Source: Ilyonectria destructans (Eukaryota; Ascomycota; Sordariomycetes; Hypocreales; Nectriaceae). From it: 64,000 bases of DNA. Made by a program: the position numbers and the translations under genes. The notes below the pieces were generated by a model. It saw only the letters and a list, made by a program, of their open reading frames with translations. It searched no databases and was not told the DNA's origin. Numbering within the stretch: the first letter of the stretch is position 1; each line of letters begins with the position of its first letter. Shown one piece after another: positions 12,932-23,900 of the stretch. The stretch is from positions 496,001 through 560,000 of the forward strand of contig JAHEWK010000014.1 in NCBI GenBank assembly GCA_020740775.1, given 5' to 3'.

Positions 12932-14445
12932 ACACAGGCGCAGGCGCAGCAGGTCTCTCGTCCAAGGGTGTTTTCGGTGGCATCGTCTTATCTTGAGTCA
13001 TGCATCAGATTTCGGCTTTTCGATAACGTATGGATTGGAAGTTGGTGTTTGCCTAATAGAGTTACGAGGACACGAAGGGATGATATCAGGTCATGGAGCT
13101 GGCCAAACACGTTTAGTACATTAGCTTGCGAGACACACAAGACAGTTTCCAGGTACTTATCAACGTCTGGATGACGTTCTCTCTGCAAGTGTGAGGAAGC
13201 AAGCTAGGCGACCCATGCCAAGCGATGATGATGATGATGATGGGGATGAATAAGGTTGATCATCTGTCCACCTTCAGCCGCAGTTGATTATCAATCCGAG
13301 CTTAAAGCCCGTGGCGAGGCGATTGAGTCCTAGGTTGTGGGGGGATGGCAACGTAGTGGTTATCGCAGAGACAATCTGGGTGGAGGACGAGAGCACGCAC
13401 GTAACAGCTCTTACTCACAGAATAATTCGCTCGGGCGATTCGACGATGCTTCCCTTTGGAGCCGACGGCCAAAGCATCAACGCGCCGGCGGCGGATAATG
13501 GCAGCCCAAAGCACGTGAAGCTGCGCCCCCGGTGAACAACTCCGACCATGGGCGCCCGGCTTGTGAGAGGCATGCGGGGATCGGCTCCGTGCAATGACGT
13601 ACGTGTAGGCGGGATAGTTTAGCGACCAACACACGCCGCAACCACGGAACTTGGCCACCGCCCAACCACGATGCCCAATTCCGCCATCACGAGGCCAGCG
13701 CAGTGGTGTTGCGCCAGCGAGCGTTCGCCCGACTGAAGCCGCGGGGAGCCGGCCAGAAGCGTCCGCGCTCCGCCTCCGCCGCGATGAAGCCTCACCTTGA
13801 TTAAGGCCGGACCCGTCGATGCCAGCGCGCCTTCGCGTCCATCCGTCCATCCCGGCCATCCATATCTCGTCCCATCCCTCCATCATCGAAGCCTCCAGGA
13901 TTTAAGCTCCAGACTGCAGACTGCCAGTGCGCGAGGCTTGCTGCATGCATGTGCAGACAGCCCCAGGTTCCTCCCACGTGTGCATCCACGCACCCAACTC
14001 CTCAGGCTCGCGGAGTTTCAAGCTCTGATCCGGGACGCGCTAGAAGCTCTTCCTCTCCCCCATCTCCACTCCCTCCGTTCAACCCAACTCGATCTGGCTG
14101 GCCTATCGCCGCTTGCCCTACCTTTTGGGCTGCGTTTGCCCAGGGAAGTTCACCGAGCGAGGGCGGGCCAAGACTCAGCCGCAGACGCATCGGAGCCCCC
14201 CGAAGGCTGCCTGGCCAAGGGATCGTCGTAGGATGAGGGACGTCTGAGAGCAGCTTAGAGGGGAATCTGGAGTGAGTAGAAATACGCAGAGCATCTCCCG
14301 CTGGGCAAGGAGGCTTCCATATACTAGGTTATGTCTGTATGTCTTCAGAGTGTTCATCTGGCTTGGATAGATGAACGAATGCGAATAATACTCTACATTT
14401 TCCAAGTGAACAAACCCAAGTGAAACGTGAACCCTTCACCACTCA
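12932..14445. other. Intergenic, asf1 3' flank and CorA-like gene promoter
   Basis: 1.5 kb between two plus-strand genes. A (GAT)6 microsatellite lies at 13224-13241. A GC-rich tract spans about 13480-13800. Short open frames exist on both strands, without motifs. No RNA gene recognised. Confidence 0.5.
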
Positions 14446-17000
14446 ATGACGGCTTCAACCCAGCCCAACCCGCAATTCGTTGACGACCTCATCAGGGCCG
14501 CCGAGGTCCAGCATGAGCACCATGTCCGCACTCTGCGCAGCCTGCAGGATGGCATGACCATGCGCCGCATCGACAGCCAGCCGCGCAGCATCATCACCAT
14601 CCCGGAGCCCTTCACGCCGCCGCTGCGCGCCCTCACGTTTGCCTCTGATACGGGCCATGCGGCGTTCATCAGCGTCCCGCCGCGCCGCCGGACCCGGGCG
14701 TCTACCCTCGAGACGACCGCCGAGCGGCCGGCCATGACTCCGGAGATCCGGCCGCTGTCCAACTCGCCCGGCGGCTGCCACAGCGCCGTCTTCTCCCCCG
14801 ACGACGATGTCAATTTCATCCCCTTGCTCGACCCGACGTCGGCGTCCATTCCCTACCATGGCCGGTGCCTAGAGGACGAAACCTTCATCCCCATCCGCCG
14901 CCCACTTACACCGATGCACTTCCCCGACGATGAACTGCTGCGACACCTCCGTGACACCGACTTCACCCCCGAGATGGCTCGGCTTCTCGAGGACGCCGTC
15001 AAGCGCCGCGGCGACATCGACCTCGCCATGACGTTCCGCGACTTTGCGGCGTATGAACGCGAGGGCTACGTCCAGTCGACGTTTGAGGTGTACGAGGTTG
15101 GCCGCGACTCTATGCCCGTCAAGCTAAGCGCAGATGTTGACATTGATTTGGATGGACCTCTGGAGGTCAAGTATACGGGCGAGGGGCCGTATGAGAACGC
15201 GCCCATTGTTGATGCGCCGACGGTGTGGGAGGCTATTGGCGATGTCAACCCGGATGCTCAGTCCGTTGGTCGAATCACGTACGTATACAGTCGGCTCCTT
15301 TTTCAACCTCACCCACGATACACAGACTCGTGCTTCACATCGATGCTTCACTTCTTAATCTTCCTGATATATCAGCCATCAAGACTAACCCCCCTCTTAG
15401 CATCGTCCAGGAACCCACCCCCCTCATCCTCGCCGCCCTCCATCTCACCATGGCTCCTCACTTCGACATGTCGGAACTCATCGCCCATCTCCTGACCGAC
15501 GCCCCAAACCGCGGCCGCACCCACGCCTTCATGAACCGCGCCTTCGAGCGAGCCCCTTCAGCCCTCCCGTCCTCGCCATATTCTTCATCTTCTCCAACGG
15601 CGCTCCCTGTCGGAGCCCCTGCTACCCTCCGGCCTTCTCCTTCGCTCTCCGCAGCCCACATCCGCCAGCGGTCGTTCTTCTTCGTCTTCAAGTACTACAC
15701 CGTCGTCGGCACAAACCTCACCCCAGCCCCCTGGCAGCGCTTCGACAAGAGGCCTCTAGACAAGAGGCTCGGTGACCACATTGACATTGCCGAGTGTGGC
15801 TCCATCCTGGCGCTGTCGCTCGGCGGTGATCCAACCAAGCCCGTTCGCATGCGCCCTCGCCGGGAGCGTGTAAGGGAGGGTTTCTTGTTTGACACATTTG
15901 GGCCGTGGCATCTCCTCAGCATCCAGAGCTTTCCGGACAATGCGCACACAGTTCGGGGCGAGGAGTTCCAGGACAAGGAATTTATCAACGGGCCGTGTGC
16001 TTTCCTTGACCTCCTCATCGCAGAGTACCGAGACGCTGGGAAGAGAAACCAGATTCTGCATGAATCAATTACCAAACTCATCACTCCAAAGGTACACATC
16101 TACAGCCCTACCAAGTACAACAGCATTTACTGACAGATCTCTCAGACCGAGTTCATGTTTGACCCCAAGCTCCGCGACAAGCTTCTGTTCGAGGACAAGC
16201 ACTTCACGTACATCCGCCGGTACTTCTGGGCGTACAACACGCTCGCCGTCGTCAACACCGGCATCAAGGCCATGATGGCCGCCTACGTCGACACCTTCAC
16301 CGACGAGTTCTGGGACGGCACGCACCCGATCCTGTGGCCGCACCCGGCGCCCGAGTCGCCAGCTGGCCAGGCGTACCGCGCTCACATGGCCAACCTGCGT
16401 CGCGAGCTCGACAAGGTGGTACGCGAGCTGGGCGAGGTGCTCAAGCGCAACGAGCGCACGCGCAAGGAGATTGAGAACCTGCGAGACCAGCTGTTTAGCG
16501 GAAGCTCCATCAAGGAGAGTCGCAGGGCAATTGACCAGGGTGATAATATTCGCATTTTGACCATGATTAGCATGATCTTTCTGCCCCTGACGTTTGTTAC
16601 GGTACGTTAACAATCCTGGCCTCTATGTCTATTTACCAAGCTAACACATGTGCAGTCTGTCTTTGGCATGACCGAATTCAGTATTCCGGCCACGGACTGG
16701 CGCTTTGCCGTCACCATGGTGCTCGTCTGCGTGCCGTTTATGCTTCTCATCTCCATCCTACAGACGAGGTCCTTCGGTCTCCTCCTCACCAAACTCAGCG
16801 CCATTGCCGCCCTGCCACGCCGCCTCATGGCCTTCATCCTCCGTCGAGGCTCGCAGGATGGAGAAGCGCCAGACAACCGCTCCACGGCTGCCTTGTCACA
16901 ACGAAGGGCGCGAGTGAGGCGTGGGGGAAGATGGACGTGGCCGTGGGGAGCCAGGAGAACGCCTCCTGATGAAGGGATAGATTTAGGGGGAACTGTATGA
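14446..17000 (+). CDS. CorA-like Mg2+ transporter family membrane protein, GMN replaced by GMT
   Basis: Four exons: 14446-15278, 15401-16091, 16146-16601, 16656-17000; 774 residues. Residues 1 to ~500 are hydrophilic, without a recognised domain. The C-terminal third has a long charged helix (RRELDKVVRELGEVLKRNER), then TM1 (MISMIFLPLTFVT), the loop SVFGMTE, and TM2 (RFAVTMVLVCVPFMLLISI). This two-helix end is the CorA/Alr/Mrs2 architecture. The signature Gly-Met-Asn after TM1 reads Gly664-Met665-Thr666. A basic cytosolic tail follows. CorA proteins form pentameric channels for divalent cations; whether this divergent fungal member conducts Mg2+ is open. Exon phases all agree, and the intron at 15279-15400 has a good ACTAACC branch site. 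Confidence 0.82.
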
Positions 17001-18017
17001 GCCGAGTTGAAAATGTTGGGTTGTATTCTGATGTGTTTACTATGAAATGTTTGGCTATGATGAGTTACGACTAACGAACGAACCGACCGATATGAAGTAC
17101 TACGAATAAGTTAGATCTTAGAAACCTCCGTCGCTATCTGTATGATTGGAGAATTGTATTATTCCGTCACTATCTGCATAATAAAGATGTGTATTGCTTT
17201 CTGCTTGTCTCCATTCATCTCCACTGCCATTACAACTCAGTCCCATGCCCATCCTACACTGGGTTTCAATTTCATTAGGATCGCCCATCCCTTTACGTCC
17301 TAGATGACTCCTTTCGTCCCAACCCATGCCCAACCATCGGCCCAAAACATCCCCCGCAAATCACATCGCAGTGTGGCCCATAAGCAGATGTCATCTGTAA
17401 CAATATGCCAACTCATGAACCAGGGCATCAGCATCCAATCGGCTGGCTACCATAGCCACCCGCATGATTATTTTCAACCTCCCCATTACCGTCACCCAAT
17501 CAACAAGCCACGCACAGACTTCTCGCCTCCAAGCACAGATTGAAACGTTACAATTCTTCATTAACAGGGTGACTCGTAACTAGCAAAGCCAGGTGTAGTC
17601 ATTCCAAATCACTAGGTACTCATGTTCCGACGACGCGCGTACCCCCTTAGCAGGCAGCATTCATACATAATCAAAGCGCCGCATACAACTCCCACCGCGG
17701 GCCAGCCGAAGCAGAAAACCGCCCTCCAATAGGAAAATTACCGCACGGTATATAAAACCCACCTCATCAAACCAGGTGCATGAAACGAGACGCTCATGGT
17801 CAGAAGGGAACAAGAAACGAGAGAGACAAGAAAGGAAATGATGGAGAAAGCCTCCGAGACAGCCATACTAACACTGCTCGAAGGTGGAGAGAGAACAGAA
17901 TCTTCCGTGGTATCAGTGTCCATAACGCCAGGCCCCTCCCTTTGATGTGATCGTAGTACATGAGATGAATATGCGTGGAGATGGATAATTGCGAAAAGTC
18001 ATCTTGTCGTAGATCAT
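17001..18017. other. Convergent intergenic, CorA-like gene / RasGAP
   Basis: About 1 kb between two 3' ends, moderately AT-rich. It should contain both 3' UTRs. No ORF with protein-like composition, no repeat, no clear terminator signature. Confidence 0.5.
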
Positions 18018-20573
18018 CTACCAGCCCTTCTTCCTAGCGAAGCGCTTGTTGAGCAGCGCCAACACTTTTGGCACGTTGAACTGAACGTATTCCAGGTCAA
18101 GATCGTCCTGGTTGTCCTTCTGCATCTCAAGCAAATCATCCAGCTTCAGATCCAACTCAAGGAGACCTCGATTTCGGCCTACAGTCAAGTTAGCAAGGTC
18201 AATCTAGTAGGTAATTTCGGTCGAGACCAACCCTTATAATGTAGAGAAATAACGAAAGTACCCGGCAACGGGCTGGTGAAGTTGAAGTAAATGTTGGCCC
18301 GTCTGTTATCCGGGACATTGCTCTTCTGGATAACGCCTTCTTTCTCGAGTTGTTGGTGGGTGAACTTGTAGGGTCCAAGAACTTGCTGCTTTTGTTGCTT
18401 TCTCTTGGTACCCTCGCTCTGAGATCGCACGTTGTGGAGATAGCTCTTGTATGTCTCGAGTTGCCCGACCAGGTAGCTGTTGTGATCGCGGATCGTCTTG
18501 TACACCTCTTCAAGCTTCGAGGTCTCAACAATGACACCATCCTTCAAAGAGCCCAGGTGTTGCAGCTCCTGCTCGACCTCGTCTCTAAGAAGGCCAAACT
18601 GGTCGCTCTTGTCGATGACACGCAATTCTTGCAGCTGCGAGAGCAGTTCCATGGCCCGAATACCCTTGCGGACCATGACGGCATCATTTCGGCTCGTAGC
18701 AGCGGCATCTGCAATGCGCTCAAGTCGCAGCGGGCGTCTCGCCACATGGCTGTTTGAGGGAATGGATCGCATGATTTGCACGAAGATGGACTTGGCCTCC
18801 ATAAAGTACACTTCCTCCTGGGTAATGTCCAAAGCTGCGGTCAAGTCGTCGATGGCAGTCTCCCAACGACTGAACAGAGGCAAGTTGATAACCCTATTCT
18901 CCTTACGGGGCAGCTGAGGTGGCGACGTGCCCAGTTCCGACATGATGATACCCAGGTGTGAGTTTTCGTCCTTCCACAGCTCCTGGCGGTGCTTGTCGAT
19001 CAGCGAGTGCATGGCATAAATCTCGTTCAGGGTGATGTCCAGCTCTAGATCCTTCTTGGAGAGCGCAACATAGTTGTCCATCTCCAGGCTCTCGTAGAAG
19101 TCCTGAACCTCGCATAGATCAAGCATGAACTTGTTGATTCGGTCCTTGTTCTGGTGGATGAACGGCTGCAGCTTCGCCATGTAGGGTTCCTTGGCGTAGG
19201 ACGGCTTGTTCGCAAGGTTCTGAAGCATCTTAGCGATGTAGGTCAGAGTTCGTCGGGGTCGCTCCGCAGGGGTTCCGTCGATGAGCATGTACGACTTGGG
19301 GGTGACGATAGCCGGGTTGATGAAGCGTAGGAAGAAGAAGCCACCGATCAGGGTACAAATAACCTGGTCGTTAGCATCAGGATACTTGCGCTTTGTCAAA
19401 CTCCTAATCTGCTTGCAGATCCAACGGATACCATACGGAGCCTCCTCAAGGCCCTCAATAATTGTGGTCAGGAAGCCGTTGGCAATTTCAGTGAGCATGG
19501 TCAGGCGAGGTTCGATAATGGCCTGGACTTGAGGGTTTTCGGCGGCCTGCTCGCCAGTGATTCCCTTTGGCAGGGAAGGAGGGAGCTGGCCGGTGTCCTC
19601 CTCGATCTGCTCGATCATGCGCTCATACACCTTGAGCGGGTTGATTTCAAGATCCAAGTCCCTCAATTCGATCAGGTTGTTGATTCTATCAGCAAGCACA
19701 GATTTGAGGAAACTCTGACCGGGGCCTCGTCGAGTATAGGTGGTCATCATTCGCGAAACGGGGGTATTGGCGCGGAGCAGAGAAGAGTAGTCGGGCGTCG
19801 TATCAAACTGGTATGTCAAGACGGACTAGGCGGCGGTTAGAACAAGAGGCTTATGGGTGCTAGATGGACATACCTGGAACATGGTCAGGAGCAAATGCTC
19901 CTCACGACTCTCGTACTGGTTTCCGTAAATGGTGAACATGACAGTCTGCAGCAGAGAGTCGATTTCGGACATGGAGACAAGTCTGCACAGGTGGGCAATG
20001 TGTCTAGGCTCAGACTGCAGGAGGAAGAGCAAGTTCCCGTACTTTTGGGTCTTGTCGTCGTTGGGGAACTGGCCCTGCTGCATCTCGGTGGCATCCTCAA
20101 GATGACTGGCGACTTCGTTTTGCTACAGATTTTGTTAGAAGGCATTTAATGGATCCAAGAAGGCAAAATAACGTACCTCCTCCAGGGCCATGCGGTTTTG
20201 GATCAGCAGAGCAATACGTGAATCGAGGTATCGTACGTCCTTTTCTAGGACGAAATTCTTCTTGGATTGGGATGAGATCTTGGACTTGAGATCACGGAGA
20301 ATCTTTTGCGCTGTTTGGTGGTCAATCGCAAGTTCCAGACATGATTGCAATGGGGACAAGGGCGAACGTACCTTTGGCGAGGTCATCTTCGATTTGAAGA
20401 TCTCCCTCGTTGGCCGAAATGGACATGTACAAAGCGGACATGGAGTACCGTTTCGACTGGCGCGCCGAGCGCGATCCATCGTAGGAAGACATGGTGTTTT
20501 GGCGGGTCAAGGGCTGGAAAGACGATGAAGATGCAGTAGAAGCTCGTGAAGGAGTCTGCAACATGACCGACAT
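18018..20573 (-). CDS. Ras GTPase-activating protein, Gap1/Sar1-type (RasGAP plus RGCt domain)
   Basis: Five exons: 20372-20573, 20177-20310, 19874-20122, 18232-19825, 18018-18178. Introns are 48-61 nt and all phases agree; 779 residues, close to S. pombe Gap1 (766 aa as I recall). The N-terminus is Ser/Thr-rich and is followed by a coiled-coil-like segment. The RasGAP domain spans roughly residues 170-410: [12 protein letters not shown] carries the presumed arginine finger, and [10 protein letters not shown] (R362) is the family signature. The C-terminal RGCt/IQGAP-like domain ends ...[10 protein letters not shown]. By family it accelerates GTP hydrolysis on Ras at the plasma membrane or cortex and so dampens cAMP/MAPK signalling. 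The start is the ATG at 20571-20573; no ATG lies upstream for 1.5 kb. Confidence 0.93.
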
Positions 20574-22159
20574 AGTGGTGTCGCGGGACGGCGACAACAA
20601 CTGACGGTCAGGCTCTAGGGCCCAAGGAGCTCAGGGAGCGCCTGATGGTGGCAGCGACGTTGAACGGGCGCCTCAGCCAGCCACAGGGCTTTGACGGGGG
20701 AAGTTTAGGGAGACGGATTCGGTCGCACTGAGGCGGCGGTGAAGCGGAAACTTGGTGGTGATGTGGTCGGGAGCCACCAAGTGATCGAATCGAGGTCGCT
20801 GGATTGGACAACGGTGAGTCGATCGCGGGCGTCCGAAAAAGGGCGATGCGAGATAATCGGACAAAGAAGCTGTGAAGCGAGTACGGGCGGAAGCGGCGAG
20901 AGGAGTTGGCGACGAGGTCGATCGAGATCAGGATCCGAAATGGGAAGCGAGACGACGAGACGAGGCGACAAAGGAAGGCGAGGTGATCGGGTGCGCGACT
21001 GGGGAGATTGCGGCGGCGGCAGACGACGAGACGACAGAGCGGCAAGGGCGAAGACGAAGGCGAAGGCGAAGGCGAAAAACAACAGCAGCAACGAGATGCG
21101 GTGGCCTCGAGGGAGTTCAATCGAGCGACCGGGGGCGTCGCAGATTCGGACGGCAGGATAATCGCAGAGAATCGCAGGAGGCGACGGCGGTTTGGAGATG
21201 GAGAGGGTTTGGTGGTGGGAGAGGTGGAGGAGGTGGAGGAGTTGGCGTTGGTAGGTGGGTGTGGTGGTGCAGCAGTGCGTGTGGTAGTGGCCGCGGTCGT
21301 GTTTGGGCAGGAGAAGGGGGGCGTGAGTGATGAATTGATGGGCGGGCAGGATTATGCACGGCTGAGACGCGGATTTCAGGAGGGCGAGACGGCGCGTGGG
21401 ACGGTCGGTGGAGTGCGGGCGCTCAGAAGGCCAAGGCAAAGCCGCCTAACGTAGGAACCTAGGGACCCGGGCACCTAATTAAGCACAGTACCGGAGCACC
21501 TAAGCACCTAAAAGGACTACTAAGGCCCAAGGCTGCCAGGGACCGGACTGGAGCTGGGAGCTCGTGTGGGGAGGAGGGATTGGGTGGATGGGTGGAAGGG
21601 TGGATGAGTGGATGAGTGGATGGGTGGTGGATGGGTGGTGGATGGATTCCCGCAACGATGTGCACACTAAATTACTCCGAACGTGCTGAGCGCCGTACCT
21701 TGGTATCGACGCAGTGCGACGGCGACGGATACCACCGCGGCAACCGCGAAGCAGAGGGAAATCGACAACCACGAGCGATCGCCGCAAAAAAGAGGAGAAC
21801 CGGCCGGGATAAAAGGAGGAGACCGACCAGCCAGAGGACCAAAAGGCGCAAAGAGAGAAGAGACGCTGGGCGAGAGAGGCGGACGCAAGACCAAATGCGG
21901 CGGATAACCAAAGTCTGTTGACGGGGGTTAGAATGATAGCGAGGTACTTGTTTGCCCACCGCCGGGCCACCTGCGCGACAGTACACAGTAGACAAAAGTA
22001 AGTACCTATAGAATAGATGTCCGCTAGAGCAACAAAGCAGTTGGTGTCGTCGCCGTCTCTCAAAGATCGCGCCTCTGCTCTAGTTCGGTACCTTGAGCTA
22101 CCGCAGCCTCAAGTTGCCTGCTGCAAGCCCCGGCGAAAACGAGTGACCAGCCCAACCAA
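20574..22159 (-). promoter_or_regulatory. Very long ATG-free, pyrimidine-rich leader of the RasGAP gene
   Basis: I checked every line for CAT on the plus strand. None occurs between the RasGAP start and 22160, so the minus strand is ATG-free for 1,586 nt, while ATGs are frequent on the plus strand. The minus strand is CT-rich across about 20860-21340. A degenerate GTGGATG-type repeat lies at about 21584-21648. A long 5' UTR is inferred; the transcription start and any 5'-UTR introns are unknown. Confidence 0.5.
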
Positions 22160-23433
22160 CATCATCACACCTCACTGACAGTGACGGAATGGATTGGAGG
22201 GGCTGGAGGAGGGGAGGGGAGGGGGGGTGATCTCACCGTACAGGGCAACCAGGAACAGGAACAGGGGCATGGCAATGGAGCCAGGGGACACAGTACGGCG
22301 CCTGTTCTCTGCCCTGGCTCTCTTCTTCCTTTCCCTGGGCCATCCCCGCCCTCACTCGTGCGCGCATGCGCTTCCAGGCTGCAATGGGCCTAGCAGCGAC
22401 TAATTCCATCCGTTAGTCCAGGCCATGTCCTGTGCAGCAAGCAGCGTCTGCGAGAAAGCCAGGGCCAGGCCTGACCAGGGGCCGTCTCTTGCTGGTCTGA
22501 GTCTCCAGCGGCGGGTGGGACAGGGACAGGACAGGGCAGAGTCCACCCACAGTACGCCAGACGTGCAAAGGCCGGGGCTGGATAAGGGACAAACCGCACC
22601 GGGGTCTATCAGAGGCCAAGGCCCAGGGGGGGAGGATGCCAGTTGACTCAGGTACCGCCTACTTAGTGCGTACAATTCCATCTTCTGGACGACCCAAGAA
22701 CGGGAGCTGCAGGAGCAGGACGGTGACATATCGCAGGTCATTTGCGGAGTTGCGGAGTCGATATTCGTTGCAAAGATGTCTAAAGCTCATCTAAAGCAGA
22801 CAAAGCTCCCGCTCCCTCGCGTCCTTGACATGGCGCTTGACAAGTTCATTCTCTCTCCATTCGACCCCGCGCGCGAGGGATATATCCATTGAATGCTCGT
22901 GCTTCCCTCCCAAGAAGTGGAACGGGGGCACCGGAGGGCGACGATGGCGGCGGCGGCGGCGGCGGGGTTTGGATCGTCTGGGTATCCTGTACATCGCCAT
23001 CAAAGGCACGCACGGACGCTGGCATTCACACTGGTCCACGCTGGTTGGGTCGTGGTGAGCAGGCTTGTTGATCGCCTGAACCTGAGGAGGGTCACCTGGA
23101 AACTCTCTCTCTTGGTCGTCGCCGCGAGCCTGCTCGGTCGCCTCAGCGCACCACGGGCATCATCGCGACCCGCCCTCAACCGCCAAACCCCAGAGCCCTT
23201 CTCGCTATAATAGGCGCCTACGTCCGTCTAGCACAGAGCCAGAGCAGTCGCGGATTGTCGGACCCCGGACGCTGCAACCACTATGCCCGAGCTGCGCTGG
23301 AACACACTGGCACGGCAACGGTCTGGCCGGGCTGCATACGTACGTCTGTCCTATGTATGTACGATGTAGGACCTTTTTTCCTTCCCGTCACAGGGACAGG
23401 GCATTGCCAGAACCAGAGCCACTCTTCTTTCTG

Positions 23434-23523
23434 TGCCTTGTGCCTTGTGCCTTGTGCCTTGTGCCTCGCGACCGACAACGCGCAACCGCCCATGGCCCGT
23501 CACCCGTCACCCGTCACCCGTCG
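23434..23523. repeat. Two adjacent 7-bp tandem repeats
   Basis: TGCCTTG x4 at 23434-23461 and CCCGTCA x3 plus CCCGTCG at 23496-23523. Non-coding context; no function evident. Confidence 0.8.
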
Positions 23524-23876
23524 CCAGGGTTGCGTGTGGCCCGTGACCCCATGGCCCGTGGCCGTCGTGCGCCAAAATCCCACGAAATGTGCGACAAAGA
23601 CTCAAAGAGCTGTCTGGGAGCGACGCAGGGGCAGCGGCCGGCGCGCCAAGAGGAGGGCCGTCGCGACATGTTACTGGTGGGCGCCGGGGACCCAGACTCC
23701 CAGAGCCTCTGAGCGGGAGATGGCCGGGGCTTGGGGGGAGGTGCAGCGGAGGCGTGGCCGAGCCAGGGGTAGATTGGACAGTCCCTCTCAGGCACCGCAC
23801 AGGCCGCCCCTACGAATTTTAAGTGCCTGCTTTTTGTATGTAGGTACGCCGGACGGGTCGTGTGTGGGATGTGGAT

Positions 23877-23900
23877 GTGGAAGTGGAAGTGGAAGTGGAA
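23877..23900. repeat. GTGGAA x4 tandem repeat
   Basis: Four perfect hexamer copies in the gene-poor region. Confidence 0.8.

Noticed and set aside
20872..21454. Overlapping plus-strand frames of ~150 codons, Arg/Gly/Glu-rich
   Set aside because: They arise from purine-rich sequence that is the complement of the RasGAP leader; highly biased composition without motifs.
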